Of a DNA stretch of 21,790 nucleotides, positions 1-9,298 are shown one piece after another. A model generated the notes under the pieces. The model had not been told where the DNA came from. It saw nothing but the letters and a program-made list of their open reading frames with translations, and did not search any database. Where the stretch lies: assembly GCA_003427395.1 (NCBI GenBank), contig BFEA01000016.1:2362949-2384738 (forward strand), given 5' to 3'. Position numbers and translations under genes: made by a program. How positions within the stretch are numbered: position 1 is the stretch's first letter; each line of letters begins with the position of its first letter. Origin of the DNA: Chara braunii (Eukaryota > Streptophyta > Charophyceae > Charales > Characeae).

Positions 1-414
1 AGTATAAATCAAGAGGCAGCGCCCAGCCATTCATTCATTCCTGCGTGAGCCATGCGGAAGCGCTGCCACAGCGACTTGTGCAAGGAGGTCTGCAGATGAG
101 CCCGGAGGACGCAGTGGGCTAGAGGGAGGGAGTTAGCATAGCGATAGGGTAGATGCAGCGACAGCTGCCATAGAGGTAGTTAGTAGTGAGTGTGTGTGTG
201 TGTTCGAGTGTTAGAGTAATGCGTGTGGGATATCCAGGGTGATCCAGTGTATGTGAACAGTGAGATGTTTGGGCGCTGAAGTCGCCATAGCCAATTGAGA
301 GTGAACTCGTATCTGAAAGCCATATATCTGATTTTTGAGTGGGCGTATGTCGCCAGTATGCTGCGTTGCTGTTTACATGCATGAAAAGTGTGTTTGAGAA
401 CAAGTCTGATTGCA
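1..414 (+). repeat. LTR-like repeat, copy A (R-U5 part)
   Basis: This stretch is repeated in the same orientation at 13187-13595 with small indels. Shared blocks include the start (AGTATAAA), CCATTCATTCATTCCTGCG, GTGTGGGATATCCAGGGTGA, GTTTACATGCATG and the end GTCTGATTGCA. It opens on a TATA-like box and ends in CA. Copy B ends the same way and is followed by a decayed tRNA primer-binding site, so the unit is best read as the promoter-to-end part of an LTR. Anything upstream (U3) lies outside the window. The sequence after 414 does not match a primer-binding site, so this copy could be a 3' LTR or a solo LTR. A duplicated host promoter and 5' UTR is a weaker alternative. Confidence 0.6.
3..9 (+). 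promoter_or_regulatory. TATA box of repeat copy A
   Basis: TATAAAT lies at the first bases of the repeat. The equivalent TATAAA of copy B is at 13189-13194. Conservation of the box at the same place in both copies supports a pol II promoter, with transcription probably starting about 25-35 bases downstream near the CATTCATTCATT tract. Confidence 0.5.
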
Positions 415-488
415 TTAGAGAGGTTAGTATGCATAACGCATCTGCATTGATCTCGGCGTTGGTGATCTAATCATCAGCTACTGTCGCC

Positions 489-662
489 ATGGCTGCCGAG
501 GAGTTTGAACTTAGCACAGCATCGTCGCTGCCCTCAGGTCACCTAGTGTGCTCGAGGCTCAGCGTTCTGGCAAGCTATGGCGACCATCTGCAGGTGGTGA
601 GGAAGAGAAGGCGCGCCTGCTCTTTGGGGGCGCAGTTCGCTTTCGCAGTAGGACGAGACTAG
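489..662 (+). CDS. Small ORF of unknown function (57 codons)
   Basis: An ATG in a strong initiation context (GCCATGGCT) opens a 57-codon frame that starts MAAEEFELSTASS, has a basic stretch VVRKRRR and ends in TAG. It begins 75 bases after repeat copy A, which could supply a promoter and leader. The product resembles no family I recognise. Codons 33-35 carry a possible splice donor (CAG followed by GTGGTGAGG), so this could be a first exon, with the G/T-rich DNA behind it as an intron. Chance openness is equally plausible for a frame this short. Confidence 0.2.
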   Translation: MAAEEFELSTASSLPSGHLVCSRLSVLASYGDHLQVVRKRRRACSLGAQFAFAVGRD

Positions 663-1537
663 CGCTGAAGCAGCAGCAGGGAGCGTGGTTGCTATTGCAC
701 TCTGCACTCGTGAGGTGTGGGGAAGGAGGAGTACTGGTGGTATTATAGTTATTATTCATGCCTTCGGGGAGGTGATTTACGCGTGGTACGGGTGTGGTGT
801 AGGGGGAATTGTGATTGGGAATGAGTGGGTATCTGGCGGCCATGGTGATGGGGCAGGAAAGTTCTGTGCATGAGTTTGCAGGCTGCTGCATGAAGGGGTG
901 ACGTGGGGGATCAGGCGAGCGGCCGTGTACTTGCGAGTGCACTCGTTCTGGGGGTTGTGTTGATGGGGGGTTCAGATGGGTTGGGTCTGTGTTGGGTTGT
1001 AGTTCTGCTGACGTCCGTTCTTTGCCTGTAGGTGGGGGGTATGGCGGGTTGTCTTATGGGTGAGCACGTGCTTCAGGTTTTGTTGTTGATGTTGCAGGTA
1101 TGGTGTGTAGTGTCTGCCCCGCTATTTTCGGGGAGGCTTGTGTCATTTCAGTATGCTGCATGTGCACTGTTCCCTTTCTGTTTGTCTATTTCGTTGAGTC
1201 TTGCACTATTATTACGTTTTGAAAAAAGTTTTTTGGCGTTTTTTTGACGTTTTCGTGAGGCCTGTTTTTGGAACGAGCGTTGGGTATAGGTTCGGGGTAT
1301 AGAGGTTTCTTCAAAGTTCTTTTCGTTTTTGAAAAAGGGGGATAATTTTGTTTTTTTTTGGGGGGGGGTGAAGTTTGCGTGGTTGGGGTGTGGATTTTTT
1401 CAATTTTTTTTGTGAATGTCCTGCTCTGTCGTGGGTCAAAGTTTTGGGTCTGTTTTGTTGTTGTCTCGGTATGTTACCAGTGGCTGGAAATGTTGTTTTT
1501 TTAACTTAAAAAAAGTTTTTTAACTTTTTTTTTTTTT
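663..1537. other. G/T-rich non-coding stretch
   Basis: The plus strand is dominated by G and T, with homopolymers such as T9G9 near 1352-1368 and a T18 run near 1525-1542. I see no convincing coding frame; the open frames here come from biased composition. Intron-like acceptors (T-rich tract then CAG) occur, for example near 1096, but cannot be tied to exons. Confidence 0.5.
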
Positions 1538-1543
1538 TTTTTA

Positions 1544-1544
<1 letters not shown>

Positions 1545-1606
<62 letters not shown>
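1545..1606 (+). repeat. (TG)31 microsatellite
   Basis: This is a pure run of TG dinucleotides directly after a long T tract. It is read as poly-Val/Cys in translation and is not a gene. Alternating purine-pyrimidine DNA of this length can adopt Z-form and is expected to vary in length. Confidence 0.97.
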
Positions 1607-1607
<1 letters not shown>

Positions 1608-1737
1608 CAGGGCTGAGCGTGTTTTTTTTTGGGGGGGGGGCTGATTTTGGTTTTGTGGGTTTTGGCTGCTATGAAGTTGCTCGTGCTTTGGTTCGTGGTG
1701 GTGTTGTGGGGAATGGAAGAGGTTCTGGTACGCAGAT

Positions 1738-2030
1738 GGTGTAAGTTGGGGGATGGTGGGTGGGACTAAGTCGCATATGCTCCGATGTACGGCGGGGGTT
1801 GGTGGGTGGGACGGATTCGTTATGTTACGCTGAGGGTGTAAGGCGGTGGTTGGTGGTGGGACTAAGTCGTTCTGCTACGTTGAGGGTGTGTGGTAAGGGA
1901 TGGTGGGTGCGACAACGATAGTATGTTGTGACGAGGGTGTAAGGTGGAGGATGGAGAGTGGGGCGGGCCAAGGTACTATATTACGCTGAGGGTGTAAGGC
2001 GGTGGGTGGTGGGAGGGACAGTCGCCACTT
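1738..2030 (+). repeat. Degenerate ~50-bp minisatellite
   Basis: About five and a half diverged units follow each other, each with a GAGGGTGTAAGG core, then a GGTTGGTGGGTGGGAC-type segment, then TATGTTACGCT or a variant. Unit starts fall near 1738, 1794, 1842, 1893, 1943 and 1998. Units differ by substitutions and short indels, so this is an old array. No coding function is visible. Confidence 0.7.
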
Positions 2031-2212
2031 TGTAGTCGTTATGAGGTATTTGTGTGGGAGAGCGTGTGTGATGTGCCCGAGTTTGCTGGGCGTTAGTTTT
2101 GCTGACTTTTCGGCGGTTCTGGTTGTTTTGTCATATGTTCATGTGTGTGTGTAATGTCAGTGTGTGTGTGCATTTGTGCTTGATAGTGGGTGTATGTTTG
2201 TGTGTCTAAACT

Positions 2213-2304
2213 TCTAAAGGTGTAAGTTTGTGTGTATATAAGTGTGTATGTAGGTATGTGTGTGTCTTTCTAAAGGTGTAAGTTTGTGTGCATATGTGTA
2301 GATG

Positions 2305-2334
<30 letters not shown>
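2213..2334 (+). repeat. Two 56-bp tandem units plus (TG)n
   Basis: TCTAAAGGTGTAAGTTTGTG starts at 2213 and again at 2269, and the following G/T-rich parts are also similar. The second unit runs into a (TG)n tract at about 2310-2334. The array sits just beyond the structured element at 2350-2447. Confidence 0.7.
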
Positions 2335-2340
<6 letters not shown>

Positions 2341-2349
2341 CTGCATTCC

Positions 2350-2447
2350 CACGTGATCGGAGTCTGGAGGGGTCGAAGGTACGGATGACAACCTTGCCCC
2401 TTCGGGGAGTCGCCATCCGTACCAGACCATCTTTCGATGATCCACGT
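2350..2447 (-). other. Compact multi-hairpin element
   Basis: Several inverted repeats nest in under 100 bases. GGTACGGATG (2378-2387) pairs perfectly with CATCCGTACC (2414-2423). Inside it, CCC/GGG closes on TTCG at 2397-2407. Next to it, CATC/GATG (2428-2431 and 2436-2439) closes a 4-base loop that reads GAAA, a GNRA type, on the minus strand. An outer pairing of ACGTGATC (2351-2358) with GATCCACGT (2439-2447) can close the whole, allowing for one bulge and one shared base at the boundary. On the minus strand it lies about 80 bases after the end of the Penelope-like frame, so a 3' UTR structure of that element is plausible. Orientation and function are inferred. Confidence 0.45.
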
Positions 2448-2527
2448 ACACGATGTTCAGAAGAGATATAAGAAGTGCTTGAGGGTTGTGTTAGGGTTGC
2501 ATGAATGGTTGGTAGGGGGTGATGTCT

Positions 2528-4290
2528 TCAAGGACCATTTTTAATTATGCCCTTACACTTGTGGGGGTTGAATCCGTTACTAGTTATTGTGTGTAGAGTG
2601 TCTACCAGATCTTCTGCTGCACAGGTTGGGCGTGTTATGACCGTCATAATGTTGATTGTTTGTGGGATGAGGACTTTGAGTCATTGGAGTGTCGGTCTGT
2701 TGGAGTCATATTTCAGGAACCTGTTGATGGGGAAGTTGAGTTCCTTCCTTTTGTCATATTTTGTGGTTTCGTATGTGCCAATTGTGTCGTCTGTGCTGGT
2801 GATTGAGGCCTTGAGGAAGTTGCACTTGGTGCCAATGATCTGGTTGCCGATTTGTGTGCTTTTTGTTGTCTGTTTGTTGAGTGTGACGAAGTTAAGGGGG
2901 TATAAGTAATATTTATTGCGTTTGCTTTTGATCTCTGGGTTGCTGAATTCGAGAATTATGGGGTTGTTTATGCAGTTCAAGTGATCAAAGTATCTAAAGC
3001 TGTGTTGGAACAGGGGTGACAGGTGTAGGTTTGCTGCCAAGCGTAGTTTTTTCATGAATTTATATTCGTAATTTCATAGGGAAAAAATAGATATTGCACC
3101 ACATGGGTGAGCAGCTCAGACCCATTGGGATTCCGAGTGTTTGTTACCATGTGCCCCCCCCACGTGTTGTGTGTGCATTCTTCATTAGCCAGCTATTCAT
3201 GTTTTTGATAAGTGCTGAGGTGAGCATTGTATTGTTGGAGTGGTTGACAAACGTCTAAGATACATCCATTCGTAGGTCGTTGTTGGTGTGCCAGATGTTG
3301 CAGACGATGCTGGTATTTCTCCCTTAGGTTTTCCGTGCCTCTTTGAAGGCAAGATCGATGAAGAAGTTGATTACTGCGGGTAGGCCGTCTTCTGAGTCAT
3401 CTGTGGGGATAGTTTCGTAGCATCTTGTAATATCTTCTGAGTAGATATTGTGTATGTAGGGGGGTAGATTGTAGATATAATCAGCTATGGAGTCTACTAC
3501 CCACCAAAGGGGACTTTGACTCTGAGTTCTTGCTCAGTGGTTCTCGTGAGATCCCCGCAATGTTTTTTATTTGTTTGGGCTAATTTTTTTAGGGTGGCTG
3601 CGCATATGTCAGCCAGGGGGGAGAAGAGAACGTCGGCGGTGTTAGTTAACCATCTAAATGTGTTTTTGTGTTTCTTGTACGTGGCCATGAGGTAGGGGAG
3701 TTCCGTGTGGATTTCAATCTGGTTTCTTAAGTTTCTGACAAGTTCTGCAGTTGTACATTCGCAGGGGGTAAAATCAGTGCCAGTGAGCCTCCACAGCGCC
3801 AGGTATCTCATAAAGTTGATACAAATGAAAGTGGGGGTGTTAGGTGCTTTGTCAGCACCCAAATTGTAGAAGTGTTGGGTCAAGAATTCAATATCGTTTT
3901 TCATGCTTGGACGTTTGGGGTTATAGGTCGCTGGTCTGACCTGATTCTTGCAGTTTTGTCTCACAATCTGCTTAAGTTTTTATTGTGCAGATGTTTGTTG
4001 ATCTGCCACGATGATTGTGCTATCTTGGTTTATGATTTCAATGGTTTTGTCGAGTGCGGTACGGCATTCTATGTGGATCTGGTGCGGGTTGTATGGTTTT
4101 AGTGGGATATGGTTGATGCCATTTTTAATTTGTTTTCTTAACTTTGGATTAGAGATTATGTTGGTGTTTAGGGTCACAACATGGGGTAGTACAGAGCCGT
4201 CTTCGCATTCACGGATGAACTCCCTGTATCTGTTATGCTGGCAGAAGCATGTTTGTCTTTGTGAGTCATATAATTGGGTAAGGTCTATGT
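2528..4290 (-). pseudogene. Penelope-like reverse transcriptase, decayed
   Basis: The frame is broken by several frameshifts and stops, but the parts read in order. There is a Cys/His-rich segment CFCQHNRYREFIREC (about 4215-4260), then GADKAPNTPTF (near 3845), the position of the DKG motif typical of Penelope-like elements but with Ala for Gly. Next come YKKHKNTFRWLTN (near 3670), motif A DITRCYETIP (3405-3434), motif B GIPMGLSCSP (near 3110-3140), and motif C FRYFDHL (near 2980-3000), where YxDD has become YFDH. A thumb-like FLKYDSNRPTLQ follows, with the last stop at 2528. No GIY-YIG endonuclease is visible on either side. It cannot encode an active enzyme. Assignment to Penelope-like elements rests on the motif set and order; another retroplasmid- or telomerase-like RT is less likely. 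Confidence 0.75.
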
Positions 4291-4317
4291 ACTTCTCTCA
4301 CATTCGTGTTCCTTGCA
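4288..4317 (+). repeat. 30-bp stump of the chromovirus 5' LTR
   Basis: These 30 bases match 12195-12224 at 28 positions, and similarity stops exactly after TTGCA in both places. Here TTGCA is followed by ATT and a primer-binding site, as expected at the end of a 5' LTR. The rest of the LTR is absent and Penelope-like sequence abuts instead, which points to deletion of about 1 kb. Confidence 0.6.
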
Positions 4318-4320
4318 ATT

Positions 4321-4335
4321 TGGTATCGGAGCTGG
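4321..4335 (+). promoter_or_regulatory. Primer-binding site for initiator-Met tRNA
   Basis: TGGTATCGGAGCTGG is complementary, with one change in the first twelve bases, to the 3' end of plant initiator-Met tRNA (TGGTATCAGAGC type). It lies three bases after the LTR end TTGCA. This primes minus-strand DNA synthesis in Ty3/gypsy elements. Confidence 0.75.
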
Positions 4336-5614
4336 TTCGATTTGCCGCTTACCTTGCGCGCTGGCGGCATACAAACTTGGTGCGTTGACGATGCTTCTTC
4401 GCAGTTGGTTCTTGTGACGTCAGGCGAAATAGCACGCGACCCGGGTAGAGGGGTGCGTGCTGGAAGGCTATACAGCTTGGGACGCTGTGGCGACAGCGGA
4501 ATGTATGTATGGTGATGAGAGCATGCTGATGTGGCAGTTGGCTGAGGTGGCACTGCATTGCGTTGTGGGTGGTACCGAGGCTACGACCGGTCATCAAATG
4601 CACATTCAGCTCAATTGGTGAGAAATCTGTGGTTGGGGGCAGCTATCTTCAGGTACGTTGTTTCCTTACCTTTATCTACCCTCTCAATCTCTTCTTACCG
4701 CGAGGAAGTGAGTCCAACTTGAGAGTCCTCTCTTTTTGGTGAGGTGTCGTGAGCGCTCTACCTTGAGAGACGACAGTCTTCCTGGTGGCGCATCTGGAAG
4801 GAGAAAGGGGCGGTGCCTCTGAACGGCCCTGGTCGAAGCACATGGGTCACTGTCACCATGCCAACCCAATGGGATTAGTACACTCATGCGACGGCTGCTT
4901 TGTCCATTAAGGCTCTTTGTTGCGCTGATAGAGGGATGCGCGGACTGAACAGGCTTATGCAGGCGCTCCCAGACCGTCTATAAACATTTCTAGTTGGGGT
5001 TCCGAACTGTCCACTGGCTGTGATCGTCGTCCTGTTTGCGACGTTTAATAATTCCTGAGGACCTTGGGGGCTGTCCTTAAATTGCCTCTTGATCAGCCAG
5101 ATCAGTCGGACGTACGGCTCGTTGCACGCGAGGATAAATAACGGGCAAGACTGGTCATAAGCATACACCTGGGGCGCAAGGGTGGGCCGACATTGCACAC
5201 CTAAGACACTGCTGCTCAATGATGCTCATCGATATGTTGGATTGAGGGGAGGGTAGGTTCCAATTGGTGCTCAACTGTAAACACAACCATTTCCACTCTT
5301 CATACATCTACAACATAATTTTGTTTTATTTTTTATTAGTTGGTTGACAGACTGCTAACACCTCACAAACAACTTAGTTTAGGACTGTTGTATACTACCA
5401 TAGCCAGTTCTATGCAAAGCTTCTATAAGTGAAATAATCTGGATAAAATTAGATTATGTGTATAGTCTTTGTGTATGTTGTAGGCTGCCACTTGATCGGT
5501 TAAGTAGGGGACCTTCCGGACACATTTATTTTTAGAAAATTAGGTGTCGGTCAGACACATGCTGTGGTAGGACTCCAGCAGGGAGTTGTAGTGCAGATGG
5601 TGTTTGCCTAGCTG
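4336..5614 (+). other. Chromovirus 5' leader
   Basis: This is about 1.3 kb between the primer-binding site and the first gag codon. It has no credible coding frame. Two halves differ in composition: 4336-5260 is mixed, while about 5263-5480 is clearly A/T-rich. I recognise no known insertion in it. Confidence 0.5.
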
Positions 5615-7487
5615 ATGAGTGGGTCAGACTTGGATGAGGGTAGAGTTGACGATGCGAGGCTGACACGTTCGAGATCACGTAGGGTCCCGTACGTGTTTCA
5701 GTTCCTATAGTCGGGAGACGAAAGACGGCTTCGTGTCGAAGTTAAAGCCCGTGCTTACGCAGCAGCCGGGGGAGCAGCACTAACTGCAAGACAGGCGTTA
5801 GCAGCAGCAAACGCCGCAGCTAGGGAACAGGCAGCAGCGGCAGCCAGCGCAACAGCAATGGCTGCCGCCACAACATCCTCTGCGGCATCCTCGTCTGGGA
5901 CTCAGTTGGGGATGCCCCATGGGCCCACGGGTACTTCCGGATCAGTAGGTTCCAGTCACTCCACTAGTCAAATGGCGGGCTCACAGTTCAGTCCGTTGAC
6001 CCCACGCGGGAGGGAGCTACAAGAGCTCCAACAAGTTGAGAGGATCCGCACACGGTTAGAGAGGGAACTGAAGCAAGCTACCGATAGAGAAAAAATGAGA
6101 TTAGAAATAGAACAGCCAGGCTAGATACGTTAGAGGCAGACAAAGCTGCGTTAGAGGAGTTAGATGAGTCAACAATGACCGCCGCAATGAAAGTGTTAAG
6201 GTCCAGCGTATTGTCACTGCATGCGCATGTAGACAGCACATGCAGAACTCCTTGGACCAAATCTTGGACCTTTTGCAAAGGCCAGGATTACGGCCAGCAG
6301 CACAGTCGCCGTTGCCGTTGACGGCGATGTCAGGCCCCTTTCCGGTACAAGCTGACACACAACCAAGTGGTACGTCTGCAGCAGCCGCATAGACTGTTGC
6401 TTCTACTTATTCTGGTCCAGCGGTTGGAGCTACAACACAGCCGCAACAATGTGTTCCACCTCAGGGACAGCAGCAAAGTCCATGGTACCCAAAGACCCCG
6501 ATGAAGCCACCCCTTACTTTCTCCGGTGAGAAGAAGGACGAGGAACTCAACACTTGGTTGAGGACGGTTCCGATGTGGGTGAGGGTAAAGAGGACGATGC
6601 AGGAGGAGGAGGTGATTATTGCTGCATCTTACCTTGAGGGTAAGGCAGCCAAATGGCTGGATGGGATAGTAGCTTGCCGGGTTCGGACGACGCATGGCAG
6701 ATTGGGGTAAAACCCTCACGTTAGAAGAGTTTTTGGATATGGTAGAAGCTCGCTGGCATATCCGCAGCAAGCACAAATTGTCACTGACGCGGTGCTCAGA
6801 TTGGACCTGCGAAGGTACAAGTCTGTCAAAGAGCTGACGTCTACCGTAGAGAACCTCATTGTCGTTCCCGGCATATGCTACGATGACCAGGTCTTATTCA
6901 CCATGTTTCTGAGATGTCTGTCGGAGAACCTCAGGACCTTACTGGCCAGTGAGGCTCGCCTCGAGTATCATTCCTTTGAGACCTTCTCTAAAAAGGCCTT
7001 AGACTTAGAGGCTACTCTAGGAAGTGCTCAACCTACTCCAGTAGACGGGAGGAAGAAGAAGAGTCCACAGGAATGGAAAAAGGAGGGTAGTAGATTGATG
7101 ATGGTTGAGTCCGATGGGACTCAAACTGAAATCGAGGAACTCACCGACCTGATGGACGACTCAGAGTACGACGACGAGGAAATCGCTGAGGGTAGCACCC
7201 TTGCCGCATTAGTCAAGGTAAAGGCAGGTGGCCGCGGTAAAGGCGGTCATCAAAAGAGTCAAGGGCAGGCCGCCTCCAATCAGTCCAAAGTAGTAGATTG
7301 GGTCAAGGCAGGTCTTGATCAGGAAGTGTGGCGGGACCGCTGAATGCGTGGTGCTTGCATCAACAGTGGTGAATATGGACACACCCAGTATAAGTGCAAG
7401 AACGCAAAGGTCACGCAGAAGATACCCCCTAAGGGAGGGGTGCCTTCTTCCCAGGCTGGGACCAGCTCCAACTCGGGACACACTTGA
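5615..7487 (+). pseudogene. Chromovirus gag
   Basis: The start chosen is ATG 5615 (MSGSDLDEGRVDDARLTRSR), in frame with the long Ala-rich and coiled-coil part at 5760-6120. Stops occur at 5708 and 6390, with a frameshift near 6110 and another near 6700. The capsid-like core is visible as PLTFSGEKKDEELNTWL (near 6510) and YLEGKAAKWLDG (near 6630), then LDLRRYKSVKELT (6800). After an acidic stretch and a TGA at 7341, a zinc knuckle follows at 7356-7397 reading CINSGEYGHTQYKC. The second Cys of the CX2CX4HX4C pattern is replaced by Ser. Gag would form the virus-like particle and bind RNA; this one is inactive. The frame ends at 7487, overlapping the protease frame by a few bases. Confidence 0.75.
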
Positions 7488-8297
7488 GGCCGGTGGAAGT
7501 TTTAGTTGTTTCTCCTCATGGTGAAGTGGGACAGATACCCTCCCCACTTCATGAGATGGCCACAACCAATGACTCTTTAGTCACCCCGCAGACACACCCA
7601 GACCAAACCATGCCCTGTACGTTGGATGTTTCTGAAGCCTTAGAGGACTTACAAAGCGAATGGTCGAATAGTGATCCACGCGAGTCCTGGGTGGCACTAA
7701 GTGCAGGTCCTGGAGGGGAACATTTCGTAGTGGAGGTTGCTGTAGGAAGCCGCAAATGTGGTGCTTTCGTAGACATCGGCTCCACCCGAAATTTTATAAG
7801 TCGTGACTGTTTGGAAAGGCTGCGTCTAAAGGACCGGGTGCAGCACCTTAGTAGACCGGTAGCATCTACTTTGGCCAATAAGGAGCGCATGGTTGTCTCA
7901 GACTACGTCAAAGATGTAGTCTGCACCTTCTCCTATGGAGGAGGGGAGCTGAATCATAAGAGTTTGCTCCTGGTTAGTGACGACTTACCATTTGATATGT
8001 TGTATGTTGTTAGGAATGTACTACCTTGAGATTGCCAAGGCCCAGTTCGACTGGGACAAGAAGGTGCTCAAGCATGAGTTGCCTGATGGGAGGACCGTGA
8101 GACTGGCCACGTACAAGGTTAGTAGGAAAATAGAGTCCTATGGGTGCTTATGTGCATCTGCGTTCTACAATTATTATAAACAGAACCAAGAGGAGGGTAT
8201 GTACCTAGTCTATGTCTCTGAGAAAGGGGAGGCCGTAAAAACAACCCCAAAGATAGACCATTCCCTGATCTGTTTGAGGAACCTACAGGAGTCGTAG
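7484..8297 (+). pseudogene. Chromovirus aspartic protease and linker to RT
   Basis: The retropepsin signature is at about 7750-7800, reading GAFVDIGSTRNFIS. The catalytic D-T/S-G is D-I-G (7772-7780), which one C-to-T change from ACC to ATC would produce. The flap-side segment LLVSDDLPFDML follows. A frameshift near 7995 moves the frame to GMYYLEIAKAQFDWDKK, the usual end of protease and start of the linker, and a second shift near 8270 leads into the RT frame. The enzyme would process Gag-Pol. The T-to-I change alone should inactivate it. Confidence 0.7.
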
Positions 8298-9298
8298 ATG
8301 GGGAGATTGTCCGCGCCATAGAAATCATTCCAGGGAGTAAAACCCCAAAGGGAAGGATCTATAGAATGGTTCCGGTCGAGTTGGACGAACTTCGGCGACA
8401 ACTGAAAGAGCTCACCGAGAAGGGATGGATACTGTCTAGTACGTCCCCCTTCGGATCACCAGTGTTATTTGTACCGAAGAAGGGGGGGTCGTTGAGGATG
8501 TGCATTGATTATAGAGTCCTCAATGCCGTCAATGTGAAGAACGCTGAGCCTCTACCACGCATTGACGACCTATTGGCTAGGGTGCAGGGATGTAAGTACT
8601 ATACCAAGATAGATTTCAAATCCGACCATCATCAGATTGCCATAAGACCTGAGGATCGACACAAAACCGCATTTTAGACCAGGTACGGTCTGTACGAGTT
8701 TATGGTGATGCCCTTTGGCCTTTGCAATGCGCCGGGTACATTCCAACACACCATGAATAGGATTTTCCATGACTATCTAGACAAGTTTGTCGTCGTGTAC
8801 CTCGACGATATTATGGTCTTCAGTAAGTCTGTCGAGGAGCATGCACAACATTTAGAGATTGTTCTCTCACTCCTGCGGCAACACAAGTATAAGGTCAACT
8901 TAGAGAAATGCGAGTTCGGACGCACTAGGATCTTGTACTTGGGTCATGAAGTATCCGCGGAAGGGATTAGGCCGGAAGATGCGAAGGTGGCTAGTATAAG
9001 GGACTGGCCACGACCTCAGACCGTTACTGAGGTCAGATCTTTCTTAGGAATGTGCGGTTACTATAGAAACTTTGTGAAGAACTACACAATCGCCTCTTCT
9101 TTGACTGATCTAACTCGACTTGACACACCATGGGAGTGGAGTGATGAGTGTGAGGCTGCTTTCAAGCGATTGAAGCATGCCCTCATGAATCATGAGGTTC
9201 TCATGGTGCCCGATCCCCAGAAGCCATTCATTGTTACCACTGACGCAAGCCAATATGGCATTGGCGCAGTGCTAGCTCAACAGGATGGGAAAAGTTGA
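8283..9298 (+). pseudogene. Chromovirus reverse transcriptase
   Basis: The pre-RT IEIIPGSKTPKGRIYRM leads into [37 protein letters not shown], then [25 protein letters not shown] and the active site VVVYLDDIMVF (near 8800). YLDD is intact. An in-frame TAG at 8675-8677 falls where the minus-strand copy has Gln ([13 protein letters not shown]), so CAG has become TAG. SDHHQ replaces the usual SGYHQ-type motif. The connection region and the first RNase H Asp ([15 protein letters not shown]) end the frame at 9298. It copies genomic RNA into DNA in intact relatives; this one is truncated. Confidence 0.88.

Noticed and set aside
1544-1744. Open frame starting with a Cys-Val repeat
   Set aside because: It is the translation of the (TG)31 microsatellite and the G/T-rich DNA after it, with no support as a gene.
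2340-2470. Hammerhead ribozyme in the Penelope-like 3' region
   Set aside because: I looked for CTGANGA and GAAA core elements around the hairpins on both strands and did not find a consistent set.
4349-5219. Minus-strand open frames in the chromovirus leader
   Set aside because: They are short, unrelated to one another, in the wrong orientation for the element and show no family motif.
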